A DNA stretch of 64,000 nucleotides from Acanthopleura granulata (GCA_016165875.1 JABBOT010000029.1:2774639-2838638), one strand, 5' to 3'. Counted from the first letter of the stretch, positions 25,001 through 40,000 are shown. Translations and numbers: made by a program. The notes: a model not told the origin generated them from the sequence alone.

Positions 25001-28000
25001 AGCCACAGTTTCCCTATGCACAGCCACAGTTTTCATTATGGTATGAACACTGTATCATGATGCATGACTAATGTATTGTTGAAAGTGATGTCATCGTCAA
25101 CTATAAAGTAATGTCATCATCAACTACAAAGTGATGTCATCATCAGCTACAAAGTGATGTCATCATCAGCTACAAAGTGATGTCATCACCTACTACATAG
25201 AGTTTTAGTCCAGATTACAGACCTCAATACTGTTTGTGTGTGGAAGTTTGAATAACAACAATCACAATTTGTGCCTATTATCAAACAGTTCAAAGGCCAG
25301 TTTGAGTTCCTATATTGGCATCTAAAATTACTTCAGTTGAGGAGGAATGGTTAAGTGCAAAAATATTCAATATTGGTTGGGCAAAATGAAAAAATATTCT
25401 ATTTTGATTGAAAGAAAATCTCGAATTCCTCCTGAAAGTAGTTGTCGGGTGGTGGAAAAATGACTTCCATGGACCCCTGGTGTTCTGACTGCTGATTTTT
25501 CATGTTAAAGGCACAGAAACTGGAAAGTGAGATAGAGAAGGCTTTTTCTGTGTTTGAAAGCTCTGGGAAGATCCCGCCCTCCATCATTGAAGCAAGGTCT
25601 GTAGTGCACATGTTGTGTTACAAATTAGTCATTTAAATGATACATTTCTCATTATTAAGGTAAAGGCTTTTCAAAGTGTTATGCTGAAATAATCAACCTT
25701 CATGAGGATCCTGAAGAAGGGTTGGGTTTACCAACTGTGTTTTAAGAATGCATGTTATTGTATAAACAGGATAATTAATATGAATTACAGATTAGTTTCA
25801 TTTTTGATCTTGATTTAGATGTACATGTATAGCTTGTTGTACCTACAGCCCTAACCCAGGATTAGTGCACACCTACAAGTTATACATCATTTTGTGTGCT
25901 AATATTTCATAACTTAGACCAAATACTTGTAAACAATAACACTTTTACAGAGCTGAAGACGGTTGGCATACTAATTCATGTTCACAAATAACACTCCTTG
26001 TGTTTCCAGCATCTTCAGGAAACCATACTATCTAGGAAGGTTTCTACCTGCATTGCTCAAACCCAGACCTGTAAGTATCTAATGTCAGCGTGCATTGTCT
26101 CGGATCTTGGCATTCCTGTTCTTCACTGTAATAAATAGATTTGTCTATACAGGTATTGACCATTCTTTCATATCATGTTACATTTGCAGGGGCTCTAGTA
26201 GGCCTAAAGTTCATTGTTGAGATGTTGCTGAGCAGTATAAAGATTTGCAACTCCTAACGTCTTGCAAATGACACATTGATTGAATTTCGGTCTTGGGTAG
26301 AGAATTTCCTGGGTGACAATAAGTGGTCAACATTGCTCCTGGGAGTTTTTGTTTGTAACTGTTTTACATTCTTTGGAGACCTTGTCTTCCCATGATGTGC
26401 TGTGCAAGCCTGTACATCACTCGTGGAAAAGTTTGTCAGTAACCTGCCAAAGGATTAGATGCTTTATCCGGGGGATTCCATTTTTGTCCACAGGCAATAC
26501 TTCAGTGCTATGGTCCAAGTGAAAAATTACTTAGTAGCTTACCAGTGCTATTCTACTAGCCTTAACCACCTGAGGATGCACAGCTGATGTGGTCAGTGGT
26601 CGTGAGAGTCAGGTAACCAGAACTACTAACAGACTACTACCAGACCAGCCCCATTCAACAGGCAATCCCCTGGCGCACTAGATGCAAGCTAGTGGAAGAC
26701 GTGTGATAAATCTTTTTTTCTCATCTCATACATGCACATGTACTCCATCTGTTTCTTTGTAGCTTCCAGATGTTCCCGACATAAGGATGAAGCTCATAGA
26801 GGAATTGAAAAGGTTAGATTTTTGGATGATTTGAAAGCTATTTCATGAGTTTTCATGTCAGTGCACAAATGATGTCACTGCACTGCTGGTAACTGTATAT
26901 GTGCTGTGCTTCAGATGTATGTACACAGCTGCAACATATTCCAGTGAAGAATTGTCCTCATTAATATATAGGCAAATATATAATAATTACAAGTAGACCA
27001 AACTTTCATGCATAATGCCACATATACATGTATATAGTCACAAGTTAAGGTTAATGATTTTCAATTACACTTATACCACAACAAAGTTGGTAATTTTTGC
27101 CATTTACAAGTTGGCTTACATGTTCCTACACACAGAGCTAAATTCTCCATGATTTTGTTATTAGGGCTGAGAAGCTCCCGTTGTCAATGTATAGCAGCTA
27201 TGTGAAGGCTTGTGAAAGAGAGAAATCACAACTCCTAGATGGTGAGTCTTTGATTGATCTATAGACAAGATACAGGATCAGTTCCAGCCTCAGGCAGGGA
27301 GTTTGTGGATTCCCTAGCTCTCACTGTCTGACCTGGCTGATAATAAGCCAGCAGCAGGGCTCATTTGTACGTACAGTTGTATATCTGTACCTCACACCTG
27401 GGAAAGTTGTCAGTAACCCATTCATACTTAAATATTAGACCTTCTGCTTGAAATCATCATATTGCTGGCAAAGGAATCTTCCTTTTTTTATTGTGTTTTT
27501 GTTATTTTTTTTCCTTTAAAACAAACAAAAAAATCTTAATGAAAGGTGAGATAACTGTACATGCAAAGCTAACTGTAACCCAGAATCCTTGTTTCATTGT
27601 TGTTCAGCTCTGTGTATCGATGATGACTGTCTGGAGGATGCCCTCCTAGAGCCCATGGAACAGCTGAAGTTCAGGCTCAATCAACTGCTGCATACTGTGA
27701 GTGAGCCCAAAGGGGAGAAAGGACAAAGAGGGCTGAAGGGTTTGTACCCAACTTTTTTGTCTTGCTGCTTTGTTGTCTGCTGTCTTGTTACAAGTGTAAA
27801 TACACAATGAAAGAAACCTTCACCCAGCTGGTGTATAATGAATAAACTTTGAAGAAAAACAGTGAAAAGTGAAATTTGCCTGTATTATTGCATATTTTTA
27901 GTTTATTGAAATAGACACCAACAGTACATTCTAATGGTTTCATGAAAGTGAAGGATATCAATGTCTTTGAAGCTGTTTGAGTGCAATGTGTTAAGTTTGG

Positions 28001-31000
28001 TTATAACATCTGATCCAAGTGTTGCCTGATTTGATAATATTTTTCAACTTTGTGGAAGCTCAGCTCAAGTTTAAAAACCAGCCAATTCAGGCCTAAATTT
28101 TGTGCATTTAATGAACTCTTTGATTCTCATCAGTCTGTAGTTTCCATACAATAATTGTGAAAGAATTTTGTGTTTTTGATAAAACATTGTGTGCAGATTC
28201 ATTTTTCAGCACCTCAGCTCAAAACAGTTGGCTCCTTGGAGAAGTTTTGCAATTTTAGTCTGGGATTTAAATTCTCTGAATTTGATTGTTATTTTAAGTA
28301 TCTCCCCATACACGTGTGTGCTGGATCTGCATGCGGTTGTCCCTCTGGGCTTGTTTTAGGGTAATCATATATCACCAGTTCTCAATTGTCAGGTACATTT
28401 AAAACGACCATGATTGCTCTTATTCCAGATGTGCTTGCCCATGTGTCCGAGAAGCTAGAGACTGTGTTAGCTAGCCAGAAGGCTGTTGCTGGGGAGGATT
28501 CACAGACGCATCCTGCTCTCTGTGTTACCTGTCCACAACTCACCCACATCAGCTTACAGGTAAATGGACAGATCAGAGGATATGTCATTTTGATTGTATT
28601 ATTAGCATGTAATTTGTCAATTTGATAATTTGTGTGTGTTAATTGGAGAATTTCAGTAGTACCCTAATTTTCTAATTATTGGGACAAGTAATTGTCCAGC
28701 TGAAAGCAAAATATTACATTTCTCTCCCAGTTTTGTGAAAATGTAAAGATATGAATATATTGGTTATGAGATGGTCTAACCATGGGAGAAAGGAGAAACT
28801 TTGTATAACTGTTAGCATTACATGTATTTTAACTGAAAAAGGAAGATCAGGTGTCCCAAAAATTAGAAGAATTGGGGAACTATTGAAATTAGGGAATATT
28901 TGGAAATTTAACATGAACTTTTCCAGTTCATGGAATGGTGATTGGTGACTTCGTAAGAGGCTGGAAAAGGTTCAGTGGAGTCTTCTGATTTCTTCACCTT
29001 CGTCAGGTTCATGAATATTCATATATATTTGACAGACATTTTGTGGACCAACCACATGAATTGATGAACATGTGTTTTATGGCTACAGGTGGTAGACGCC
29101 CTGCTGAACACAGTCTGCAGAATGGTTGTCCAGGTTGGGTCACGCACCAGTGTGCTGGCTGATGGCCTGCTGGGCCTGGTGAAGATGCTCTCCTGTCACC
29201 CAGCCATCTACCCGGCCTTAGTGACACGGCTCTACAAGCTCATCACAGAACAGGTACTAGCTCTCCAGGTGTGGTGAATGATATACAGATTTTATAAACT
29301 TGGCAGATACTTGTGTGTGGTGTACAAATTATAGTTGCTGCACAAAATTTGAAAACATGATCTGAAATTAAGATTAAGATTTGGAACCTGAATTTGAATT
29401 GATGATTAATTTTGCATGACATACCTTCATTGATATTTGTGGAGTGGGAGCCAGCTTTGTCCATGTTTAGATTGATTTACCACTTCAGGGCCCTCAATTG
29501 GAAGCTCACCATATTTCTGGGATTGCAGCGATATCAATCTCTCTGGGATCTACCTCCAACCTCTGGCAACCAATCAGTGTGCACGACACAAACATGTCAG
29601 CTACTGATCTTGTCCAACATCTGATTGGTCAGTTGTACTGCCACACCAGCCAATGGATGACGTTTTCTCTGAGGTACATAAATATAGATTTGTGTGCACT
29701 TACTTTTTTCAGTGCACTACATATGTGGTCAAAGTTATAAATTAAAGATACATGTCAGATTTAAAGTAACTTAAATGCTTTAATTTTTAAGATTAGCAAT
29801 TTTTTAAGAGCAGTAGCATATTTGGCTGTACTAATAAATTGATGTTTAACTTTCTAAAGAATAAAATGTGAATTTGATGTTTAAAAAGAGATTTTAACTG
29901 CTTTATTTTCTTTGGGCTGTATACTATAATTTAATACTAATATAGTTCTAGAAAGCTGTGGTGATCAGCAATAAGGGTGGAATCTACAGACCTATACAGG
30001 ATACCAAACTAACCTCTTAGCATAAATCACAGGGAAAGTAGAAGGAGCTGGATTTGAACTCTCAACTGAAAATTGACATTTTTCAGGTTTTGCACATCCT
30101 ACCTACAGCAGAGCTTCTGCCTATTCTCGAGTACCAGCGTTGTAGAGGGAAGTGATACCTGTGCCTATGTTCCAAAATCTCTAGTGCAAAAGGTGATTTA
30201 TTATTATTAAGTCTTGTCTTTTTTTTTTTCATTTTATGCTTTTGTTAATTTTATTCATATACGTAAGTACCTGTATTCAAGAAAACGCATGTAGAAAGTT
30301 ATATATAATGTATATACACAGAAAGGCACAGAAAATTTAGTAAATACTTTACTGAAACTCTTGTAGTGCTTGAAAGATCAGAGTACAAGATGTACTGTTA
30401 TATATGGTGTGAATGCAATTCCTAAGAAAACTTTCTGACATACTGATGACAGTAAGTTTATCATCATCAATGCAGGTAGCTTTGCAGTCTCCATTCTGAG
30501 AAGATTACCTGTACATAGTTTGATGTTTGTCTCCAGTTCGCGTACCTGAGTAGCCGCTTGATTCCTGGCCTTCAGGATGAGTTCCGGGACTCAGGTGACG
30601 TCTTACCTGGTTGGTCAGAGGCTGACCACTCACAGCTGCTGTCTCGCAGTATAATGTTGTCAAAAGTGTTCCAGGATCTGTTGATACAGTGTCAGGTAGG
30701 AACGGTTAGAAAGTTAGGTTACTTAGGTCATACTGGAGTCTTCGATGTTGTGACTTCAAACTGAAGGGGAAGGCCTCCGTGGCTCAGTCGGTTAGCACAC
30801 TAGTCCACCCTAATGACCCAGAAGCCTCCCTCCAAATCAGTCACTGTGAGTCCAGCTCATTCTGACTTCTATGACACTACGTGGGAAGGTCTTCCAGCCA
30901 CCTGCGGATGGTCGTGGGTTCCCCCCGGGCTCTGCCCGATTTCCTCCCGGAGTGAAATATTCTTGAGTACGGCATAAAACTCCAATTAAATTAATAAATA

Positions 31001-34000
31001 AATTGAAAGTGAAGTGGTAGATGTACATGCAACGATGTTAAGATAACAGAATAATATGCTTTGATGTTTCTTTATAGAAGACAATGTCACGATGTAAAAA
31101 TTCCTCTGATTTGTAATGATGTACATGTGATTGCCATATGCACCTGTCTCCTGTGTATGTGTTCCAAAATGGCGTTTGACCCTATCACCCTTGTTGAAAG
31201 GGTTAGTCTGACATTGCATGTGGCCAAGTTGTTTCCTGAGATAAGCTCTCCAACTGAACAGTAATGCCAGAATTCATATTTTCACAAAATCCTGTTGTTT
31301 TTTTTATTGGGTCAAACCTGTAATATAACATATAAATAGAAATGAATGTTTTGCTGTCTTACTGAGAACAAATGTTTAATAGGTTTCTGACATGGAATTT
31401 GAACTAATTCAGACCGAGACTCCTACCTAATATCAGAATCAACAATGTTTGTTATGGAATACTGCTTGTTGTCTTGATAGAGATGTCCAGCTTTAGCATC
31501 TGTCCACTCCAAAGTGTTAAGATTTTTCCTTAAAGTCCCATGCATTACAACAGAAGTTACATTACACATCTGTGCATGTTGTGAGCCAGGACCTCCTTTT
31601 TCCCCATTTATGTGTGTTCGTCCATGTATTACCCTACAGTCATAAATCACTTCTTCTTTCTTCTCTCTATTTTCTGTTTTGCCAGTTGAGCTTTGCAGAC
31701 TGGATCAGGCTAGAACTGGATGTTGTCCCAGCCTCAGACTGTTTGTCTGAAACTGACAGGTATGTGAAGCTAGTCTATTGTGGGATGATTTAAAAACAGA
31801 ACATGGCCTAAATGAGCTAAATTTCGTCAGAGCTGTTTTCCTGATTCTGGGAGTTCACTTGATTGTAGGAAGGTGTTTGAAAAGAGAAGACAACAGTAGG
31901 CCAAATATATATAAGGATTGATGAAGAATCCCATGTAATGTTAAAAGAACATCACTTTTTTGTGATGTATTACAACCCAGATATCGCAATTCAAAGTAAG
32001 GAAATACGTCCATGTAGGGAAAATCGAGCAAGCGGTCATGCTCTCAATTTTAACCAATCACGGGTGAGATATTTCTACAACCAGAGAAGACATCTGTTTC
32101 CAGTGCCATATAGAAGTAGTGTTAAATTAGCTGTTTTCCTTCTGATTACCAGACAGTTCTAATATACTTTAAAGCTGTTTTCAACGAGAAAGTGGTAGTG
32201 GAATACATCTAGAGTTATTCCCCAAGATCTCAACCAGGAGGCCACAGTTGGTTGCCTTGGATTGTAATAATAAAGGGGACTGTGCTTTGCACACAAAGGA
32301 GTGTCTTGACTCTAATACTAAAGAGTGTAGGGTATGGATGACACAACATCATGTTTCTGGTTTCTCTATAATAGCACATCCCACAATCTTGAAAGAACTC
32401 CACAGAAAATGATTATTTATAGAGTTACCAAGCACGTCATGAAAAATGCATGTTCCTGTTTAGGTCTCTGTGGACCCCTCTTCTGAAATAACTTTGGTTA
32501 TATTCTTTCGTTGTCTTGTCTTTTAAAGTTTGTCTGAAAGGTGGGGTGATATGCTAACAGAAAAATGTAAGTTTCACTGTGAAATAAAATATTTTATGAC
32601 ATTTATTTCACTTTAAAAAATCCAATTTCTTGGACGGAGTTTTAGGTCATTTACAGTAGTAATTTCGTTTGCATATGCAATTTTTACAAGCTTAATTTCA
32701 TTAGCTTAATAAAAAATCTAGCCGATAACGATTTTACAAGCATTACGATTCATGCTACCAGCGTGACTTTGTTTAAATACTCACTGTATAGGTTGCCACA
32801 GTGATTATAGATGCTATTAGGAATCACATAATGGTGTTGGAATGCTTCACAATATTTTGACGTCATTGTGAATGATCATGTTTATGGTTGGGTAGATGTG
32901 GAAATAAAGACATCATTTTGATGTCATAAATCATCAGTGTCACTTTTTGGTGAAAATACACATCAGATCCAAATTTACATGTAACCGAAAATACTTGTAT
33001 TATGTCATTGTTAAATGTAGAATTTTTGCTTGGGGTCAGTCAAGGTGAGATAACTCTTCCATTTACCCTGTGGTAAGTTGTATCTCCCTTGTTCCCAACC
33101 GGTAGACTTCATATACACAAAACATTAACAGGACTCTGGAATTTTTCTTGTCGTTTGTTTATAGGCATAGCTATTATCTGCACATGACACATGATGTTTA
33201 CATTCCACGGGAAATCTCTGAAGGAGGGTGTGGTCAGTCATATGTTGAAGCCTGCTCCCAACTCCTCACAGGCATTCTGCAAAACAGGTCAGTTTTTAGG
33301 TGCCAATACTCTTTTACTTGTTCCTACATGTACCTATAACTGACGTTTAGTGAGTTGTGTATTAGTCACAGACATCTCTCCACCTGTTTACACACCTCTT
33401 ACCATGATATATCTGTTTGCACACCTCTTACCATGATATATCTGTTTGCATACCTCTTACCATGATATACCTGTTTGCAAGTGTCTTAGCATGATATACC
33501 ATCAAAAATAAATCCAAGTAGTAAGATTACAGTACATAGATATATTATCAAATGAAATGGTGGGAAGCCCATTGAATGCAAATTTATCAGATCCCAAATT
33601 TTGGGGCTATGGCTTCTAAACCATTTACCTGGGAGCATCATTTTTAACATACAAAGTGTCTGAAGAATTTTTAATTGCTCTGATCTCTCATATTTGGTAA
33701 TATTTATGACCAAAATTGTCTCACAGGGTGTTTGCCTATATTGTAATATATCATTAGAGAATAATATTGCTGAGGTTGTCTTTCAGGTGGCTGATTTTTG
33801 GGTTTACTGTACACATTCCTATTTAAACCAAAATGGTCACAAGGGCATCTTTGAAAACCTATAATATGCTGTGGTATTTTTCTTATAGTTGTGGTATGAG
33901 GAATCCCACAGCTTGTCCCCATTGCCAGCGTGAAGACTTGAAAGCCTGCTCGGGGCACAGCAACAGACAAGGCATGATACTTCTGTTACAGGTGAGTGCT

Positions 34001-37000
34001 AGGCCTCACATCGTTAAGCAGACTTGATTATGCCTCGGGTGAATGTTATTTCAGGTCTGACATTTTTTTTTTTTTAAGGCACAAAGAGAATTTTTGGAAG
34101 TAAGTAGAGGTAGACAGTTAAAATCACCAGGTCATTTTTGAGTGCATAAATATTGACATTACCGCCCCCTTTGTGTTCCTTCTAATTAGCCTAAATCAGT
34201 TGTTAGCGTACAGAGTACAAAAGACCTGCACATGATCCTAGAGCATCAAAGTCAGAATGACACAGCAGTCATTCACAGACACCTCGGTGAAGAATTGTAC
34301 ACGCACATGCTTATGTGTCTAATTGGTGATCAAATGGTAAAATTGTTTCGTTCAAGAAAAGGATGACTTGAGTTTCATTGTAAAGTTAGTGTGGTAAATT
34401 CATTTCTCCAGTTTTTCTGTGAAGCGTCTGCTTTGTGCAGATCATGTACTTAACCATTTTGAGCCACTCAATAATGGGTACATGTACACCCAAAAGCCAG
34501 ATTCACCTGTCCTAATATAAAAAAAAAACAATGCAATGTAATGACAAAAATAAATAGACACTTCTAAAACCAGTACTTGCTAACCATCACTGGTTATGTT
34601 CTTGATGCCCACAGACTGATTTTCAGCTGCTTGGGTTGTTAGTAGTGCACTGGAGTGCTGTGATCTTGTCAGTTGCAGCAGCTGTCAAATTATTACTGCC
34701 TTATAGTGGTACTGGAAAGTCTCCTTAAAATAAAGGCCCTGTACTGTAGTTTCACTCGAACCTGTTAGGGAGTTTTACATAAGACACTGAAGATCATTTC
34801 CGTTGATGTACATTTACGTTTCATTGGTCTTGTAACAATAGATGTTTGCACTCTTGTTACTCTGTTGTCAGAATTTGAGCATGTTCTTGGTGAACAAAGA
34901 TTGTCAGGCAGAGCAGACAGTTGATGAAGGCAACAGCGGCATAATGTTACCGTGGTTACTTCAGACCATGCTTAGACTGACCAATGGGATTACAGAGAAT
35001 GAGGGACAGAGTGTGCAGCTATTGCTGCAAGACTTTTTCAGGTGGGTGGAGGACAGCAACAACAGAGTTAGGTCCCTTTATGACATGCATAGTTGTGTTG
35101 TCATAAATTTAGAGCTGTGTATATGTAAAGCTGTCGAGCACACATGGATGCAGGCTGTAGGGTACATGGTTGCCTTGCACTCCTGCATTGTTCATGTGTG
35201 TTAAGGAATTCCTTTGTGACAAAAATGACATTGATTTTTCTGGACACGATACATGTAAAAAGTTCGTTACCTTGAGTTTGATATCATTCTTGAATATCGT
35301 AAATATTTCTTCACCCAATCCTTGTATATTGAAATTAGACTTGAAGCCCGACCCACTCACTGTATGTTGGCCCCAGGCATCATGTCCCGTCAAGTCACAG
35401 CGATGTCACCAGACATGACACCTGGCACACGCTATACTGACACCAGATATTATCTTCAACTCTGTCAAAGTATGGCCACACTACGAAGAGAAATGTTTGC
35501 TCTTTTCTCTAAATTCTTTTCTGTAGACAAAAATAATGTATCTTCATGGGTCCTGTCATCATATTTCACATAAACTACAAGCTGGCACATACACACACAT
35601 GTAACCAGCATGGAGGACAAGGGTTAATTCTGTGAGATCTGGTTTGAAGCCGATTGTAACATTGCTCAAGTGTGCTGAGTATGCCCGTAATTGAGGGTGG
35701 TGGTGTTGCTGTGTTTTCAGGGTAGCACAATGCCTTAGTCCTAGCCTCCTCTTCACCAACAACCTGTCAGAGATGTGCGAAGGTCACCTCCAGGGGGCAG
35801 CACACGTCATCAGCACTACCTTGGTCAGTTCTCTTTTGGTTATAGGGATGCAGAATCCACACTGATCGGCTAACAGTAGAGATAAGATCTACTTGCTGAA
35901 AGCTTACAGCCCTGATCACTTTGGAATAAATGTACAGTACCCTGAACTCTGCAAAAGTGTGGAACAGTGTACATTGTTTAAGATGGTAACAGTGAAGGTG
36001 AACCTGTGCATATTATGAAATTGTTCAATGTGATAAAACGATTTGGTATATAGGGTGTGTATATTGAAATGTACATCGGTCAAAGTGGGATTACGTTTGT
36101 ATAATCATTGCTTAGTGTTTTTTCGTCTGCTTACTTCTGTTAAATATGAATATGAAGTATATGAACATATCCTTGTCAGTATAATGTGGGTGGAATGTCA
36201 TTTCTGTAGCATGGCATTCTAGTGAGACAGCACTGTAAATATGTCAGCATTGGTACTGGCCTACTACAAGGGGACTCCATACTTGTGTGTCTGAAGTAAT
36301 GATAGATGTATGGTAAAGGGAACCTTGGAAATGTTAGTCTGCAGGAAAGAGGATTAACAATTGATGATAATTTTCCAGCAGTATTGTCTCTGAAAATAAA
36401 TATAGCATACACACCCATGAAACAAGCGACTGGGAATCGTGATAAATGATACAATTAATTATTCTAAAAAAAGCAATATTTTTAACACGGCTGAATTAAA
36501 TCTATAATTAATACAGTGCAGCTACTAAGCGGATAACTGGACTAATTATAAACTAATTAGTCGTGTAATTGCTGAACCTATTGACATTCAGGCATTTGTG
36601 TGTTGTTTTTCTTTTTCCTCGTTCATGTTAGTTTTGGCATGCACATGGTGACACTGGTTAAATCACGTGGCCTTAATAATATGTAGAATAGGACTTGTGA
36701 TCTTTTTTTACCAGAATGTAAATGGATTCTCGTAGATTCACATTGCCATTGTCTAGTGGTCTACAGTCTAGTGCTACAAGGCAGATGCACCGTTTGAAGC
36801 TCTAATCTCTCACCTCTACACACGACATTGTTAAAGCCTTGCATACCAGTTGTCGAAAGCAATCCATTGTGAATTGAATATTTGAGAACATATGATCATT
36901 TGTTGAGTTTTTTATGTGAATCTGTGCAGATTCCTGCAGGTTTACTTTTCAGGATTCAAAGTCTCATTGAAAATGAGAGCTTGTACAGTATTAATGAATA

Positions 37001-40000
37001 AGAACACTGGTGTAGGCACAAAGGTTGAGCAACCCCCTCCCCTTCCCTCGACATCCCCTAACCCGAAGGACCAAAGTCTCCCTTAACATCCACCCTCATT
37101 CTACCATTGTTGACATTTCTCTGATTCATCATCGCTCTCCAGACCTCTTCTCTTGGTGTCAGACCCACCATGCTGGCGCGGACAGTTATTATTTTGACCG
37201 TTCTGCATGACATGTTCCCCCTCTTATGCACATGGTTTGTGGAAGATTACAGTAGTTAGCCGGAGGAAATGATAGACATTTCCTTTGTGGCACTGACCCC
37301 TGGCAATAAATTAATTTGCAAATTGGTCATAACTAGCTGGGTTACATGCATTAGTTTTAATGTGGATGTGATGAATTGGGAGGTTGTCATGCTTCACCGG
37401 ATAATCTTGATAATCATTCAATCTGGAAAACCAGAAGCACATGTACATTTTGGCCGTAGAGCTCTTACCTTACATGGTAAGGGAATGTGACACATGATAT
37501 ACATGTAAACTTTATTTAAATAAGTCATTCCAAGTCCTGCTCATGCTGGCTTCCTTTCCGGCCGTACATGGGAAGGTCCGCCAGCATGCTGTGGATGGCT
37601 TTGGGCTCTGCCTGGTTTCCTCCGACCATAATGCTGATCGCCATCGTATAAGGGAAATAGAATTGGGTAAGGCATAACACACCAATCAAATAAATAAATA
37701 AATAAAGCATTCAAAATGTGACTATAAACATAATGGTGATACTTATGAGCTGGTCTAACATACAACCAAATGTGCCTTTTCCCCGCGTATTTTTTTACCA
37801 GAAGAAAAGGATTGGTGTTCAGTGCACATGTGCAGAGTGGAAAGTGTAGAATTTCTCTAAATATTCCTAACCTCTGCAGTTGATCTAAAATTGTAAGAAG
37901 ACTTTTCCACCCGATGTGTTAAAATGGTATGGCTTCATGTTAAAAGAGCTCAGTATATGTGTGTGTTCATGTAGCTATCAGGGAATGGGATATGATTGGG
38001 GAGTATCAGTATTTAAGCACATCAGTTGATAAATGCAAGGAATGTCGATTTCACATCTACATGGGGTTCCTGCTACCTGGGGTGTTTAAAACCCGTACGT
38101 ACATGAGGAGGTCTGCCTGCAACCTGCGGATGTCGCTTCCTCCCACCATAATGCTGCCCACTGCCGTATACGTGAAATATTCTTGGGTACGGCGTAAAAC
38201 ACCAATCGAAGATAAAATAAATAGTAATTTATGAAAAATAAAACAAAAATGTACTGGTTTATGAATAAAAGATTGGTTTTATACACATTTCTTTCCATAA
38301 CAAAATGATATCGTCTGAGAATAATCTACAAATGCACTGAGTTGAAAAAAAAAAAAAACGAAAAAGCTTTCTTTAGAAATGGCCGTGGTGACGCCTCTAA
38401 ACGTTGGAATCAGAACTTCCTTTTTTTTGTTAGATGTTGCCCACAGTAGACGGAATACTCGTTGTGTGCCAGCAACTGTTAGTATTGTTGAGAAATGAGG
38501 TTAGTGTTAGGGTTGTAATAACCTATGTGTATAAGGCATGTGTGTGTTTTCCTGCACAGTTCATTGTCGTGCGCATCATAAAGTCATCAGGCACAATTCA
38601 CTCTGTACTCTGGTAATCTCTGCTCTGTGATCTGTTTGTGTTTTGCTTTTTTCTTTTTTGTGATGGAAATCAGCATACTTAATGAGTTTGTCGCCGATGG
38701 AGAGTGGTTTAGAGATTGCACCCTGAGGACCTAATACCCAGAACATGCTGCTGATCTCTGGTGGGATGAACAAATTCAGGTCATTTAGCAGCAGTTCACT
38801 GATCAGTGGCCTCACTTACAGGATGAGCTCCAGCGCCTGTAGACATGAACAGCGCACGTGCGCCTATTGTTCAGTCTGGCAATGAGTCATGGCTTTGTTT
38901 CAGCGTCCCCTGGGTAGAGCCACCCACCCTGTCCCCGACTGTCAACCCAGACAAGCTCTTCTCTTCTCCTCCCTCCCTCCATGCATCTTTCTCTCTGGGT
39001 CAGTTAGCCATTGCTTTGCTTACAAACTGCAGAAGAAAAGCTATTGTCCCTGCCCCAGCCTTATAGCGCTTTATGTTCCCACCCACCCTAGACAGTTGAG
39101 GACAGGACAGAATGACAAGTATTTCTCATACAAGACCCCATTCACAGTGTAAAATCAGGCTAGAGGCACAGTGAGCCTTCATTCATTACTAAACGGGCTG
39201 CACAACCTCTTTGGAGTTTTGTAATAGTGAAGTCTACTGGTTGCACGTACATGTGCAGATACTAGTCTTTGTGTGTTCATTGTGCTGATGTGAAAAACAT
39301 AAGTAAAAGTGTAATTGATGAGTGTACTTATCTCGTATAGAGCAAAATTTGCCATATATTTCAAGTATTTGTAGTCAAGGAAGAAAATATAAAAAAAACT
39401 CCCTGAAACTACTTTAAAAAATGAGTGATTTTGGGTGGCATGAAATGTTTAAATTGTCAGGTACATCATTTCAAAACATGGAAAAACTGAATTCATTGAG
39501 CTACATATAGCATTTGACCTTTGCTAAGGAACATAAAAATCAATAAATAGCAAGCTCTCAAAACTATTTGAAGATAAAAAAGAAAACACATAAAATAAAA
39601 ATATGAATCAATATAAGAAAAAATGAGATACCTTTCAGAGGAAAAAAATAAAAATACATACCCATAATGTGTTTCCTTGATAGAAAACTGCACCAATTTC
39701 AAGCATGCTTCTGCACTAACCCTGAATATGCAAATATATTACAAGTTTCGCTTAGTTTATTGATTTGCTCAGTTGATTGGGTTTTTTTATCGCACTGGAA
39801 GAATAGGGAACATTCTTTACATTGGAAGAGTGTCTCCTGAATGATGTAGACAAGGTTACGTAATGTTCATGGACATGGACCAGTTGTAAAGAGGTGTCGG
39901 GGTTGTAATGTCACCTGGTTTGTATCTGTTGCAGAAGGATCACCTGACACAAGGGTGCTGTTTACCTTTCCATCTTACTGCCCACCTACTTCAGGTAATA

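Larger units (their letters stand above)
19446..25516 (+). other. FANCA intron 16 (6.1 kb, transposon-laden)
   Basis: The largest confidently placed intron. It contains the degenerate Ty3/gypsy element (21600-24300) and two adjacent minisatellites (24963-25025 and 25082-25196). The rest has no recognised gene. Confidence 0.8.
35824..38433 (+). other. FANCA intron 32
   Basis: 2.6 kb. Holds a fragment of a second dispersed family (about 36195-36290) and two SINE 3' ends (37531-37706 and 38081-38223). No gene seen. Confidence 0.7.

Noticed and set aside
27698..27703. GTGAGT donor inside exon 21
   Set aside because: Its phase does not match exon 22; the later GTTTGT donor does.
33382..33497. 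CRISPR-like regular repeat
   Set aside because: Units are contiguous with no spacers, and the context is an animal intron; it is a minisatellite.
38576..38815. 79-codon minus-strand open frame
   Set aside because: Protein-like in look ('LFIPPEISSMFWVLGPQG') but no recognised family, no clear splice signals and located inside FANCA intron 33; left unannotated.
38904..39000. Possible FANCA exon ('PTVNPDKLF...SLHASFSLG') with a good GTCAGT donor
   Set aside because: Superficial likeness to human 'PAPNPDWLSAAALHFA', but the phase does not match exon 33 or 34. Exons 33 and 34 join each other in frame and align to contiguous human sequence, and exon 37 occupies the homologous place.
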